Part shown: in pieces, positions 1 through 6,519 of the stretch
Numbering within the stretch: the stretch's first letter is position 1
How the letters are laid out: the number at the start of each line of letters is the position of its first letter
NCBI GenBank assembly: GCA_003250275.1
Contig: QKGW01000527.1
Location: 1 to 7,645 of the forward strand
DNA length: 7,645 bases
DNA from: Alphaproteobacteria bacterium
GTDB taxonomy: Bacteria; Pseudomonadota; Alphaproteobacteria; Rhodospirillales; Rhodospirillaceae
Direction: 5' to 3'
Translations under genes and position numbers: made by a program
Notes under the pieces: model-generated
What the model saw: the letters and a program-made list of their open reading frames with translations, nothing else
Databases searched by the model: none
Told to the model about the DNA's origin: nothing

Positions 1-370
1 GTTCGGCGACGCGCCCGCGCACGTCGACTACGGCTGCATTCCCTCGGCGGTGTTCAGCCACCCGCCGATCGCCGCCGTCGGCCTCACCGAGGCGGAGGCG
101 CGCGAGCGCCACGGCATGGTCAAGGTCTACACCGCCGACTTCCGCCCGATGAAGAACGTCCTCGCCGGGCGCGAGGAGCGCGCGCTCTACAAGCTCGTCG
201 TCGACGCCATGACCGACGAAATCCTCGGCCTGCACATGATCGGGCCGGACGCGCCGGAAATCCTCCAGGCCGCCGCGATCGCGGTGAAGGCGAAGCTCAC
301 CAAGGCGCAGTTCGACGCCACCGTCGCGCTGCACCCGACGATGGCGGAGGAACTGGTGCTGATGCGATGA
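1..370 (+). CDS. gor: Glutathione-disulfide reductase, C-terminal part (5' end outside window)
   Basis: This is the dimerisation domain of a flavin-dependent glutathione reductase, which uses NADPH to reduce glutathione disulfide in the cytoplasm. The reading frame is open from base 2 and ends in TGA at 368-370, giving about 122 residues. What is seen: the IPSAVFSHPPIAAVGLTE segment that starts the C-terminal domain in this family, then VKVYTADFRPMKNVLAGR, the GLHMIGPDAPEILQ helix region, and the C-terminal HPTMAEELVLMR. The His codon at 332-334 and the Glu five residues later (347-349) match the catalytic His/Glu pair that protonates the thiolate from the partner subunit. FAD, NADPH and redox-disulfide regions lie upstream of the window, so trypanothione or mercuric reductase relatives cannot be strictly excluded, but the tail is typical of Gor. 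The stop overlaps the next gene's start (ATGA), suggesting cotranscription. Confidence 0.9.
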   Translation, partial: FGDAPAHVDYGCIPSAVFSHPPIAAVGLTEAEARERHGMVKVYTADFRPMKNVLAGREERALYKLVVDAMTDEILGLHMIGPDAPEILQAAAIAVKAKLTKAQFDATVALHPTMAEELVLMR

Positions 371-1191
371 AACCCTGGCTCGCCCTGTTCTGGGCGCTCG
401 CGTTCGCGCCGCTGCCCGCCGCCGCCGAGGCCGACGGCCCCGACGCCTTCATCGTCCGCGCGTCGGCGGGTGCGACGGTGCGGGCCGAACCGCGCGCCGA
501 CGCGACGATCGTCGGCGTGCTCGCGCCCGACGACCGCCCGGTGCGCAACCTCGGCTGCGCGGCGCAGGCGCCGGGCTGGTGCCGCGTCGCGCGCGGCGGC
601 ATTTCCGGCTGGGCGCGCGCGCCGGAAATCGGCGAATACCCCTATCCGCTGCGCCCGAGCTTCGACTGCGCCAAGGCGAGCCACGACGCCGAGCGGATCG
701 TCTGCCGCGACGGCGCGCTGATGAACCTCGACATCCACCTCGCCAACACCTACGCCGACGCTCTGCGCGCGGCGAAAGGCCTCGACACCGGCGCGGCCGA
801 GGCCGTCCGGCTGCTGCGCGCGCACCAGCACGGCTGGGTGAAGGGCCGCAACGACTGCTGGAAGGCCGACGACAAACGCGCGTGCGTCCGCGACGCCTAC
901 GAGCGCCGCATCGCCTACCTGCGTGCGCGCTGGATCCTCGACCCGCCGGGCGAGACCGTCGCCTTCCGTTGCGACGACGCCGCCGAGGTGACCGCCACCT
1001 TCTTCAACGCCGGGCCGCTGCCCGCCGCGCGCGTCGAACTCGGCGACCGCACCGAGGTGTTCGTCGCCACCCGCACCGCGAGCGGCGCGCGCTACGACGG
1101 CGACTTCGGCAAGTTCCTCTGGATCAAGGGCAAGGACGCCCGCTTCGTCTGGGATCAGGCGCGGCCCGAGCGGACCTGCCGGGCGAACTAG
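367..1191 (+). CDS. Exported SH3 / LprI-like / MliC-like three-domain protein, probable periplasmic lysozyme inhibitor
   Basis: A 274-residue secreted protein. Residues 1-20 form a signal peptide (Lys2, hydrophobic core, AAA|EA cleavage); no lipobox Cys is seen, so it is probably soluble in the periplasm. Residues 27-86 resemble a bacterial SH3 domain (ATVRAEP near the start, GWCRV and GISGWARA strands). Residues 98-188 resemble the LprI/DUF1311 fold: SFDCAKA, ERIVC, a helical stretch, then W-x6-CW and ACV-x3-YERRI, with four Cys at 101, 113, 164 and 173. Residues 197-272 resemble MliC (FRCDD, TRTASGARYDGD, FLWIKGKDARFVWD, TC), with Cys202 and Cys271 likely disulfide-bonded. LprI and MliC families inhibit lysozyme; SH3 domains often bind peptidoglycan, so a cell-wall-tethered lysozyme inhibitor is inferred. 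The start ATG overlaps the gor stop. A GGAGG at 346-350 is 16 bases upstream, rather far, so translation may be coupled to gor. Confidence 0.8.
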   Translation: MKPWLALFWALAFAPLPAAAEADGPDAFIVRASAGATVRAEPRADATIVGVLAPDDRPVRNLGCAAQAPGWCRVARGGISGWARAPEIGEYPYPLRPSFDCAKASHDAERIVCRDGALMNLDIHLANTYADALRAAKGLDTGAAEAVRLLRAHQHGWVKGRNDCWKADDKRACVRDAYERRIAYLRARWILDPPGETVAFRCDDAAEVTATFFNAGPLPAARVELGDRTEVFVATRTASGARYDGDFGKFLWIKGKDARFVWDQARPERTCRAN

Positions 1192-1850
1192 GGAAGCATC
1201 GCCCGAACCGCACCGGGGAGATCGGCGGGCGCGGCGACGAGCCCGTCCGCGCCCGCGGCGGTCAGTTCCTCGCGGCCGCCGTACCCCCACAGCACGCCCA
1301 GCGACCGCACCCGGTTGGCCTGCGCGCCCGCGATATCGAAGCGGCGGTCGCCGACCATCACCGCGCGCGCCGGGTCGAGGCCCTCGGTTTTCAGCAGGCG
1401 CGCGATCAGCTCCGGCTTCTCCGCGCCGCCGTCGTTCAAATCCGCTCCGTAGAACCCGGAGAACTGCGACGACAGGCCGTGCTTGTCGAGGATTTCGCGC
1501 GCGAACGGCAGCGCCTTCGAGGTCGCGAGAAACAGCCGCCACCCCGCCGCGACCATCGCCTCCAACACCCCATCCCACCCCGGAAACACCGGGCTCGGGT
1601 CGGCCATGTGGCGCGCATAGTGCTCGCGGTATATCGACACCCCCTCGGCCACCCGGTCGTCGCCGAAGCGCGCCAGGATCGCGCCGAAGGTATCGACCAG
1701 CGGCGGCCCGACGATCCACCCGAGATCCTCGTTCGGGTCCAACTCGTGCCCGAGATCGCGGAACGTCGCCCGCGCGCAGCCGATCACGGTCTCGCGGGAA
1801 TCGATCAACGTGCCGTCCATGTCGAGCAGAACGGCGATGGCATCGGACAT
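1188..1850 (-). CDS. HAD-superfamily phosphatase (phosphoglycolate phosphatase / 5'-nucleotidase-like)
   Basis: A 220-residue cytoplasmic HAD hydrolase of subfamily IA, the usual length for the group. Motif I is DMDGT at residues 10-14 (Asp10 nucleophile, Asp12 acid/base), motif II LATSK at 108-112, motif III Lys145 in EKPELI, and motif IV GDRRFD at 167-172 with the Mg-binding acidic residues. A cap domain of about 70 residues sits between motifs I and II. The GDRRFDIAGAQAN-x6-GVLWGYGG ending is common in proteins annotated as Gph-like phosphoglycolate phosphatase or 5'-nucleotidase. The true substrate (2-phosphoglycolate, a nucleotide or another small phosphate ester) cannot be read from sequence. 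The ATG at 1848-1850 is preceded by GGAAGGAAG, a good ribosome site. The gene converges on the upstream inhibitor gene, sharing the bases CTAG as both stops, and is divergent from the LysR gene. Confidence 0.88.
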   Translation of the reverse strand: MSDAIAVLLDMDGTLIDSRETVIGCARATFRDLGHELDPNEDLGWIVGPPLVDTFGAILARFGDDRVAEGVSIYREHYARHMADPSPVFPGWDGVLEAMVAAGWRLFLATSKALPFAREILDKHGLSSQFSGFYGADLNDGGAEKPELIARLLKTEGLDPARAVMVGDRRFDIAGAQANRVRSLGVLWGYGGREELTAAGADGLVAAPADLPGAVRAMLP

Positions 1851-1884
1851 TGTAAGCTTCCTTCCAGGCGATCGCGGAAGTCCG

Positions 1885-1913
1885 ATGATACGGGCTCGCG
1901 GCGCATCGATCCA
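1885..1913 (-). promoter_or_regulatory. Candidate sigma70-type promoter for the HAD phosphatase gene
   Basis: Reading the minus strand, TATCAT (complement of 1885-1890, 5 of 6 to TATAAT) lies 17 bases downstream of TGGATC (complement of 1908-1913, only 3 of 6 to TTGACA). A start of transcription near 1878 would give a leader of about 28 bases that includes the purine-rich ribosome site. Found by eye; the -35 match is weak. Confidence 0.35.
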
Positions 1914-1950
1914 GCGTCGGCACCGCCCCTACCCGGACGGGGAGCCCGGA

Positions 1951-1984
1951 GATGCGCCCGCGCATCGCTCTGTCCCACAGGGAC
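1951..1984. promoter_or_regulatory. Two adjacent short palindromes in the HAD/lysR divergent intergenic region
   Basis: GATGCGC-CC-GCGCATC (1951-1966) is a perfect inverted repeat with 7-base arms. GTCCC-ACA-GGGAC (1972-1984) is a second with 5-base arms, five bases further on. The second lies just upstream of TATGCT (1994-1999), a possible -10 for the LysR gene, and covers the position a -35 would hold. No good -35 hexamer is present there. This fits an operator controlling lysR or the divergent gene, but in GC-rich DNA short dyads also arise by chance. The rest of the 196-base gap shows nothing else convincing. Confidence 0.35.
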
Positions 1985-2046
1985 GCACGCAGGTATGCTG
2001 ACGCCGCAGATCTGCCTTCGAAAAACACCACTGCAGGGAATCGGAC

Positions 2047-2979
2047 ATGGATCCAGTTTCGCTGAGATTGTTTGTGCGCACCGTCGAGGAAGGGCGCATC
2101 ACCGCAGTCGCGCATTCCGAACATATTGCCGCCGCCGCCGTGAGCAAACGCCTGAGCGAGATGGAGCAGGCCCTCAATACCGTGCTGCTCACCCGCACCA
2201 ACCGCGGCGTCGTCCCCACCGCCGCCGGGCTGGCCCTACTCAGCCTCGCGCGCCGGGCGTTGCGCGGACTCGACGACATCCCCCTGCAGATGAAGGACTT
2301 CAACCAAGGCGTGAAGGGCGACGTGCGGATTTATGCCAACATCTCCTCGCTCTCGCAGTTTCTGCCTCAGGACCTCAAGCGCTTCACCGCCCAATATCCG
2401 CTGGTCAACATCCACCTTGAGGAAAACGTCAGCACCCGCACCCTGCGGGCGGTGGCCGAGAACGCCGCCGACATCGGCATCTTCACCGTCGGCGACCACT
2501 GCGCGCCGCTCGAGATTCTGAACTACCGCCGCGACCGCCTCGCGCTCCTGGTTCCCGTCGGCCACACACTATGCGACCACGCCTCGGTGCGCTTTATCGA
2601 AACCCTCGATCACTTCTACATCGGTATGCGCGTCGACAGCGGCCTGAGCGTACAGATGGCCCGCGCCGCCGCCGAAGCCGACCGGCCGCTGCGGGTGCGC
2701 ATGAACGTGGCAAGCTACGACGTCCTGGCGATGATGGTGGAGGCCGGGCTGGGCCTCGGCCTGATGCCCGAGGACCTCGCCCGGCAGCACGCGCAGCGCC
2801 TCGACCTGACGGTCATCGGCCTCGAGGATCCCTGGGCCGCCCGCGAGATCAAGATGTGCGTGCGCCGCTATGCCGATCTCACCCCGGCGGCGCGCCTGCT
2901 GGTCGACCATCTCGGCGGCGCCGCAACGTGGCAGGACCCGGTACTACGCCACCGCCGCGAACCCGCGCCGACTCGCTGA
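2047..2979 (+). CDS. LysR-type transcriptional regulator
   Basis: A 310-residue LysR-family DNA-binding regulator, a normal length. Residues 1-62 are the winged helix-turn-helix: MDPVSLRLFVRTVEEG, then the recognition-helix region AAAVSKRLSEMEQAL and the wing LLTRTNRGVVPTAAG. A linker helix follows to about residue 90. Residues 91-300 are the periplasmic-binding-like effector domain, with DVRIYANIS at its start, the strand LALLVPVGH, and VEAGLGLGLMPEDLA as in co-inducer-binding LysR proteins. The ATG at 2047 has AGGGA at 2035-2039, 7 bases upstream. It stands 131 bases ahead of leuC on the same strand, so the likely target is the leuC-leuD-permease set, with the transported or isomerised acid as the likely effector. 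That is inference from position. Unlike many LysR genes, it is not divergent from its presumed target but from the HAD gene. Spot composition at its 5' end (34 of 60 GC, bases 2041-2100) is low for the window. Confidence 0.93.
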   Translation: MDPVSLRLFVRTVEEGRITAVAHSEHIAAAAVSKRLSEMEQALNTVLLTRTNRGVVPTAAGLALLSLARRALRGLDDIPLQMKDFNQGVKGDVRIYANISSLSQFLPQDLKRFTAQYPLVNIHLEENVSTRTLRAVAENAADIGIFTVGDHCAPLEILNYRRDRLALLVPVGHTLCDHASVRFIETLDHFYIGMRVDSGLSVQMARAAAEADRPLRVRMNVASYDVLAMMVEAGLGLGLMPEDLARQHAQRLDLTVIGLEDPWAAREIKMCVRRYADLTPAARLLVDHLGGAATWQDPVLRHRREPAPTR

Positions 2980-3027
2980 AACCCGACCTCGCGCACGGCG
3001 GTGCCGCGGAATTCCAGGTATCGATTC

Positions 3028-3070
3028 CCGCGATGGCGGCATCGCGGTTTATTGCTTTGCCACCCGAAAG
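3028..3070. promoter_or_regulatory. Dyad symmetry between lysR and leuC: possible operator, or lysR terminator
   Basis: An 8-base perfect inverted repeat, CCGCGATG (3028-3035) and CATCGCGG (3040-3047), is separated by GCGG and followed on the plus strand by TTTATT. It could be a weak intrinsic terminator after lysR. Eight bases further on, CTTT-N8-AAAG (3055-3070) is a smaller dyad that contains the T-N11-A spacing (T3056, A3068) known for LysR-family binding boxes. Together they make the 131-base gap the best candidate for the regulator's site on the operon. I see no clear sigma70 hexamers for leuC here. Confidence 0.35.
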
Positions 3071-3098
3071 TTTGGACCGACCATGCCTGCACAAAACC

Positions 3099-3104
3099 GG
3101 GAGG
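3099..3104 (+). promoter_or_regulatory. Ribosome binding site that fixes the leuC start
   Basis: GGGAGG lies 6 bases before the ATG at 3111. An in-frame ATG at 3033 would add 26 residues (MAASRFIALPPE...) but sits inside the dyad at 3028-3047, has no comparable Shine-Dalgarno, and the added residues do not resemble LeuC. The 3111 start gives the MAQPKTLLRKLWDAHVV opening expected from E. coli LeuC (MAKTLYEKLFDAHVV). Confidence 0.75.
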
Positions 3105-3110
3105 CAGCGC

Positions 3111-4532
3111 ATGGCACAACCAAAAACCTTGCTGCGGAAATTGTGGGACGCCCATGTCGTGTCCGAGGCCGACGACGGCACGGCGCTGATCTATGTCGAC
3201 CTGCACCTCATCAACGAAGTCACCAGCCCTCAGGCATTCGAAAGCCTGACGCTGCGCGGCCGGAAGCCCTGGCGCACCGGCTCGATCGTATCCACCGCCG
3301 ACCACAACGTCCCCACCACGCTGCGGGCGCGCGGCATCACCGATCCGCTCGCGCGCCTGCAGGTGGAGACACTCGCGGCCAACTGCGCGCGGCTCGGCAT
3401 CCGCCATTACGGCATGAACGATCCGCACCAGGGCATCCTGCACGTCGTCGCACCCGAACTCGGCATCACCCAGCCGGGGATGACGGTGGTCTGCGGCGAT
3501 TCCCATACCAGCACCCACGGCGCATTCGCCACCCTCGCGTTCGGCGTCGGCACCTCGGAGATCGAGCACGTTCTCGCCACACAGTGCCTCCGGATGGCAC
3601 CGCTCAAGGCGATGCGCGTTACGGTGTCGGGCAAGCTCGGCACGCACGTCTCCAGCAAGGACCTCGCGCTTGCGGTGATCGCCCGGATCGGCACCTCGGG
3701 CGGCGTCGGCCATGCGCTCGAATTCTCCGGTGAGGCGATCGCGGCGCTGTCGATGGAAGCGCGCATGACGCTTTGCAACATGTCGATCGAATCCGGCGCG
3801 CGGATCGGCCTGATCGGCGTCGACGACACCACCGTCGCCTATCTGCGCGGCCGCCCCGACGCACCCACGGAGGCCGATTGGCCGGAGGCCGAGCGCCACT
3901 GGCGCGGCTTCGTTTCCGACCTTGGTGCGGTCTTCGACGCCGAGATCTCGCTCGCCGCCGAGGAGATCGCGCCGCGCGTCACCTGGGGAACCGCGCCGGA
4001 CATGTCGAGCCCGGTGAGCGGCGTCGTCCCCGACCCCGACACCCTCGCCGATCCGACTCGACGCGCGGCGTTCCGCGACGCGCTCGCCTACATGGACCTC
4101 ACGCCCGGCACGCCGATCACCGACATCCGCCCGGACAAGATCTTCATCGGCTCATGCACCAACGCCCGCATCGAAGACCTGCGGATCGCCGCCGCGGTGG
4201 TGCGCGGCCGCCGCGTCGCCGACGGCATCCGGCAGGCGCTGGTGGTTCCGGGCTCGGGGCAGGTCAAGGCCGACGCCGAGCGCGAAGGCCTGGACCGGAT
4301 CTTCCGCGATGCCGGGTTCGAATGGCGCGACGCCGGGTGTTCGATGTGCCTCGGCATGAACGACGACCGCCTCGGCCGCGGCGAACGCTGCGCCTCGACC
4401 TCCAACCGCAACTTCGAGGGGCGCCAAGGCGCAGGTGGACGCTCCCATCTCGTCAGCCCGGCGATGGCGGCGGCGGCGGCGATCGCCGGTCACTTCGTCG
4501 ACATCCGCGAATTCGAGGGAGACAGGCGATGA
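3111..4532 (+). CDS. leuC: 3-isopropylmalate dehydratase large subunit (LeuC family)
   Basis: A 473-residue aconitase-superfamily large subunit (E. coli LeuC is 466). With LeuD it interconverts 2- and 3-isopropylmalate by dehydration and rehydration on a [4Fe-4S] cluster, in the cytoplasm. Visible family signatures: DAHVVSE near the start, VTSPQAFESL, DHNVPTT, GDSHTSTHGAFATLAFG from residue 129, HVLATQ, MTLCNM, then FIGSCTNARIEDLR. The cluster ligands are Cys349, Cys410 and Cys413 (GCSMC). The substrate-side loop STSNRNFEGR spans 429-438, and HLVSPAMAAAAA closes the protein. All key residues are present, so it should be active. It overlaps leuD by ATGA, so the subunits are likely translationally coupled. 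The neighbours are a LysR gene and a dicarboxylate permease, not leuA or leuB; a related substrate such as citramalate/citraconate is therefore possible. The family assignment is firm, the exact substrate is not. Confidence 0.93.
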   Translation: MAQPKTLLRKLWDAHVVSEADDGTALIYVDLHLINEVTSPQAFESLTLRGRKPWRTGSIVSTADHNVPTTLRARGITDPLARLQVETLAANCARLGIRHYGMNDPHQGILHVVAPELGITQPGMTVVCGDSHTSTHGAFATLAFGVGTSEIEHVLATQCLRMAPLKAMRVTVSGKLGTHVSSKDLALAVIARIGTSGGVGHALEFSGEAIAALSMEARMTLCNMSIESGARIGLIGVDDTTVAYLRGRPDAPTEADWPEAERHWRGFVSDLGAVFDAEISLAAEEIAPRVTWGTAPDMSSPVSGVVPDPDTLADPTRRAAFRDALAYMDLTPGTPITDIRPDKIFIGSCTNARIEDLRIAAAVVRGRRVADGIRQALVVPGSGQVKADAEREGLDRIFRDAGFEWRDAGCSMCLGMNDDRLGRGERCASTSNRNFEGRQGAGGRSHLVSPAMAAAAAIAGHFVDIREFEGDRR

Positions 4533-5179
4533 AGGCATTCGAGCATGTCAGCGGCCTAGTCGTGCCGCTGGACCGTCGCGACGTCGATACCGACGCGATC
4601 ATCCCCAAGCAATTCATGAAGTCGATCAAGCGCACCGGCTTCGGCAAGAACCTGTTCGACAGCTGGCGTTACCTCGACGACGGCGAGCCCGACGCTGATT
4701 GCTCCAATCGACCACGCAACCCCGATTTCCCGCTCAACCTGCCGCGTTACGCTGGTGCCAGCATTCTCCTCTGCCGCGAGAACTTCGGCTGCGGATCGAG
4801 CCGGGAGCACGCGGTCTGGGCAATCGAGGACTACGGCTTCCGCGCCCTGGTCGGCGTCTCGTTCGCCGACATCTTCCGCAACAACTGCATCAAGAACGGC
4901 ATTTTGCCGCTGACTCTGCCACCCGAGACGATCGACGAACTGTTCGCCCGCACCCGCGAGATCGAGGGTTTCGACCTCGACATCGACCTGACGTCGCAGA
5001 CCGTCCGCGCGCCGGCCACCGGCGACGGCTGGAACTTCGAGATCGACGCGTTCCAGAAGCATTGCCTGCTCACCGGCCTCGACGACGTCGAACTCACCCT
5101 GCTCGAAGAGGAGCGTATCCGCGATTACGAGGCTCGGCGGCGACGCGGGACTCCCTGGCTGTTCCGTCAGACAGGCTGA
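4529..5179 (+). CDS. leuD: 3-isopropylmalate dehydratase small subunit (LeuD family)
   Basis: A 216-residue small (swivel-domain) subunit that completes the LeuCD hydro-lyase; E. coli LeuD is 201. Residues 10-29 carry LVVPLDRRDVDTDAIIPKQF. RTGFGKNLFDSWRYLDD follows at about 35-51, the substrate-contact region in LeuD proteins. ENFGCGSSREHAVWAI at 84-99 is the conserved active-site signature, and FADIFRNNCIKNGILPL is the next conserved block. IDAFQKHCLLTGLDDVELTL near the C-terminus matches E. coli LeuD. The last dozen residues (RRRRGTPWLFRQTG) are an Arg-rich extension with no clear counterpart in the E. coli protein. The ATG at 4529 has GAGGGAG at 4515-4521 and overlaps the leuC stop by four bases. 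This is the long bacterial LeuD type expected to pair with the LeuC encoded just upstream. Confidence 0.93.
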   Translation: MKAFEHVSGLVVPLDRRDVDTDAIIPKQFMKSIKRTGFGKNLFDSWRYLDDGEPDADCSNRPRNPDFPLNLPRYAGASILLCRENFGCGSSREHAVWAIEDYGFRALVGVSFADIFRNNCIKNGILPLTLPPETIDELFARTREIEGFDLDIDLTSQTVRAPATGDGWNFEIDAFQKHCLLTGLDDVELTLLEEERIRDYEARRRRGTPWLFRQTG

Positions 5180-5224
5180 TACCCCCGCACCAAAACGCCC
5201 CGGCAACTAGGAGACCCTCGCCAA

Positions 5225-6511
5225 ATGCTCACCGCCCTCATTATTCTCGCGATCATCATATCGATCGGCATCGGCTATTTTCTCAGCATCAACATCGGCT
5301 TTCTTGCCATGGCCTTCAGCTATCTGATCGGCGTCGGCCTGATGGACATCACCGTCAAGCAGCTGATCTCGTTCTGGCCGATCAATCTGTTTTTCATCAT
5401 TTTCGCCGTTACCTTCTTCTTCGGCTTCGCCATCTCCAACGGCACCATGGAGCAGGTCGCGCACCGCTCGGTCTACGCCGCGCGCAAATCTCCGGCACTG
5501 ATCCCGTTCGCGCTCTATGCCATCGTCGCGGCGATCTCCGGCATCGGCCCGGGACATTACGCGGTCTATGTATTCCTCGCGCCGTTCGTAATGTCGGTGG
5601 CGAGCCGCACCGGCATGAGCCGGGTACTCGCCTCGGTGCTGCTGGTGTGCGGCGGCATGGCGACCACCTTCGATAGTATCAGCCTTGGCGGCCGGGTAGC
5701 GCAGGGCATCTTTGAGCAGGCCGGTTACGACACTGCCACCGCCGCCGCCTACACTCACACCCTTCTGATCGACTCGTTTCTGATGCAGACCGTGGTCTTC
5801 CTCGCCGCCTACGTCGCGCTCAAGGGCTACCGCCTGGAAACCGGCGACATCGAGCCGCCGCAGCCCTTCACACCGCAGCAGCGCAAGACCCTGTGGCTGA
5901 TCACGATGGTCGTCGGCGGTATCGTCGCGCCACCCATCCTGCTCGCGATGGTCCCCGGCCAGCCGGTGATCGCCTGGCTTGCCAAGCATGTGGACGCCAC
6001 CTTCTTCGCCATCCTCGGCGCAGTGATCGCCTCGATCCTCGGTCTCGCTAAGGAAAAAGACGCACTCGCCAAGGTGCCGTGGTCGGTGATCTTCCTGATC
6101 TGCGGTGTCGGTATGCTGATTTCGGTCGCGGTCAAGGCGGGTACCGTCAACGCCCTGTCGGCGTGGCTCGGCCAGCACGTCACCCAGGTCTCCGCGCCTT
6201 ACATCACCGGCGTCTCCTCCAGCATGATGAGCTTCTTCTCCAGCACCCTCGGCGTGGTGATGCCCACTCTCTACCCGATCGTCCCGGGCCTTTCGGCGCA
6301 GAGCGGCGCCAGCCCGACTCTACTGTTCTCGATCATCATGCTGTGCGCGTCGATGACCGGCTTCTCCCCCTTCTCCTCGGCGGGCGCGCTGGCGCTCGCA
6401 GGCGTCGCCGAGGAGGGGGAACGCAACAGGCTGTTCTACCGCCTGCTCCTGGTGCCGCCCTGTGGCGTGGCGATCGTCCTCTTATTCGCGTTCCTCGGCG
6501 TTCTCGGCTGA
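5225..6511 (+). CDS. MatC-like dicarboxylate permease (ion transporter superfamily)
   Basis: A 428-residue, strongly hydrophobic inner-membrane protein with about 10-12 predicted membrane segments, e.g. near residues 3-21, 24-42, 52-71, 90-105, 112-128, 134-148, 180-199, 223-243, 259-274, 285-303, 363-379 and 404-427. The N-terminal half, with FAISNGTMEQVA (68-79), SGIGPGHYAVYVFLAP (105-120) and SVASRTGMSRVLAS (124-137), looks like the MatC N-terminal domain of rhizobial malonate/dicarboxylate carriers. SSSMMSFFSSTLGVVMPTLYP (331-351) is a serine-rich re-entrant-like region, as expected in this superfamily's second half. A cytoplasmic loop rich in Pro, Gln and Glu lies at about 201-222. AGGAG at 5209-5213 stands 11 bases before the ATG, a slightly long spacing. 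It follows leuD by 45 bases in the same direction, so the likely cargo is the substrate or product of the LeuCD-type enzyme. Substrate and coupling ion are inference. Confidence 0.85.
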   Translation: MLTALIILAIIISIGIGYFLSINIGFLAMAFSYLIGVGLMDITVKQLISFWPINLFFIIFAVTFFFGFAISNGTMEQVAHRSVYAARKSPALIPFALYAIVAAISGIGPGHYAVYVFLAPFVMSVASRTGMSRVLASVLLVCGGMATTFDSISLGGRVAQGIFEQAGYDTATAAAYTHTLLIDSFLMQTVVFLAAYVALKGYRLETGDIEPPQPFTPQQRKTLWLITMVVGGIVAPPILLAMVPGQPVIAWLAKHVDATFFAILGAVIASILGLAKEKDALAKVPWSVIFLICGVGMLISVAVKAGTVNALSAWLGQHVTQVSAPYITGVSSSMMSFFSSTLGVVMPTLYPIVPGLSAQSGASPTLLFSIIMLCASMTGFSPFSSAGALALAGVAEEGERNRLFYRLLLVPPCGVAIVLLFAFLGVLG

Positions 6512-6519
6512 GGCAGCCC

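Noticed and set aside
187..2124. Long 645-codon open frame on the minus strand
   Set aside because: It runs antisense to gor and the inhibitor gene and out of frame with the HAD gene. The translation is Arg/Ala/Gly-rich low-complexity sequence typical of stop-poor GC-rich shadows, with no family motifs.
579..2420. Long 613-codon open frame on the plus strand
   Set aside because: It overlaps three well-supported genes in other frames and is dominated by Arg, Pro and Ala. A shadow frame.
2571..3110. Upstream extension of the leuC frame, suggesting a longer fusion protein
   Set aside because: The extension is the out-of-frame reading of lysR and the gap, is Arg/Pro-rich and has no homology to LeuC. 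The GGGAGG-ATG at 3099-3113 gives the standard start.
2868..3899. 343-codon minus-strand frame opposite leuC
   Set aside because: Antisense shadow of leuC. It lacks recognisable motifs and covers the regulatory gap.
3773..4528. Upstream extension of the leuD frame into leuC
   Set aside because: It is the shifted-frame reading of leuC. The ATG at 4529 has a good ribosome site and the expected LeuD N-terminus.
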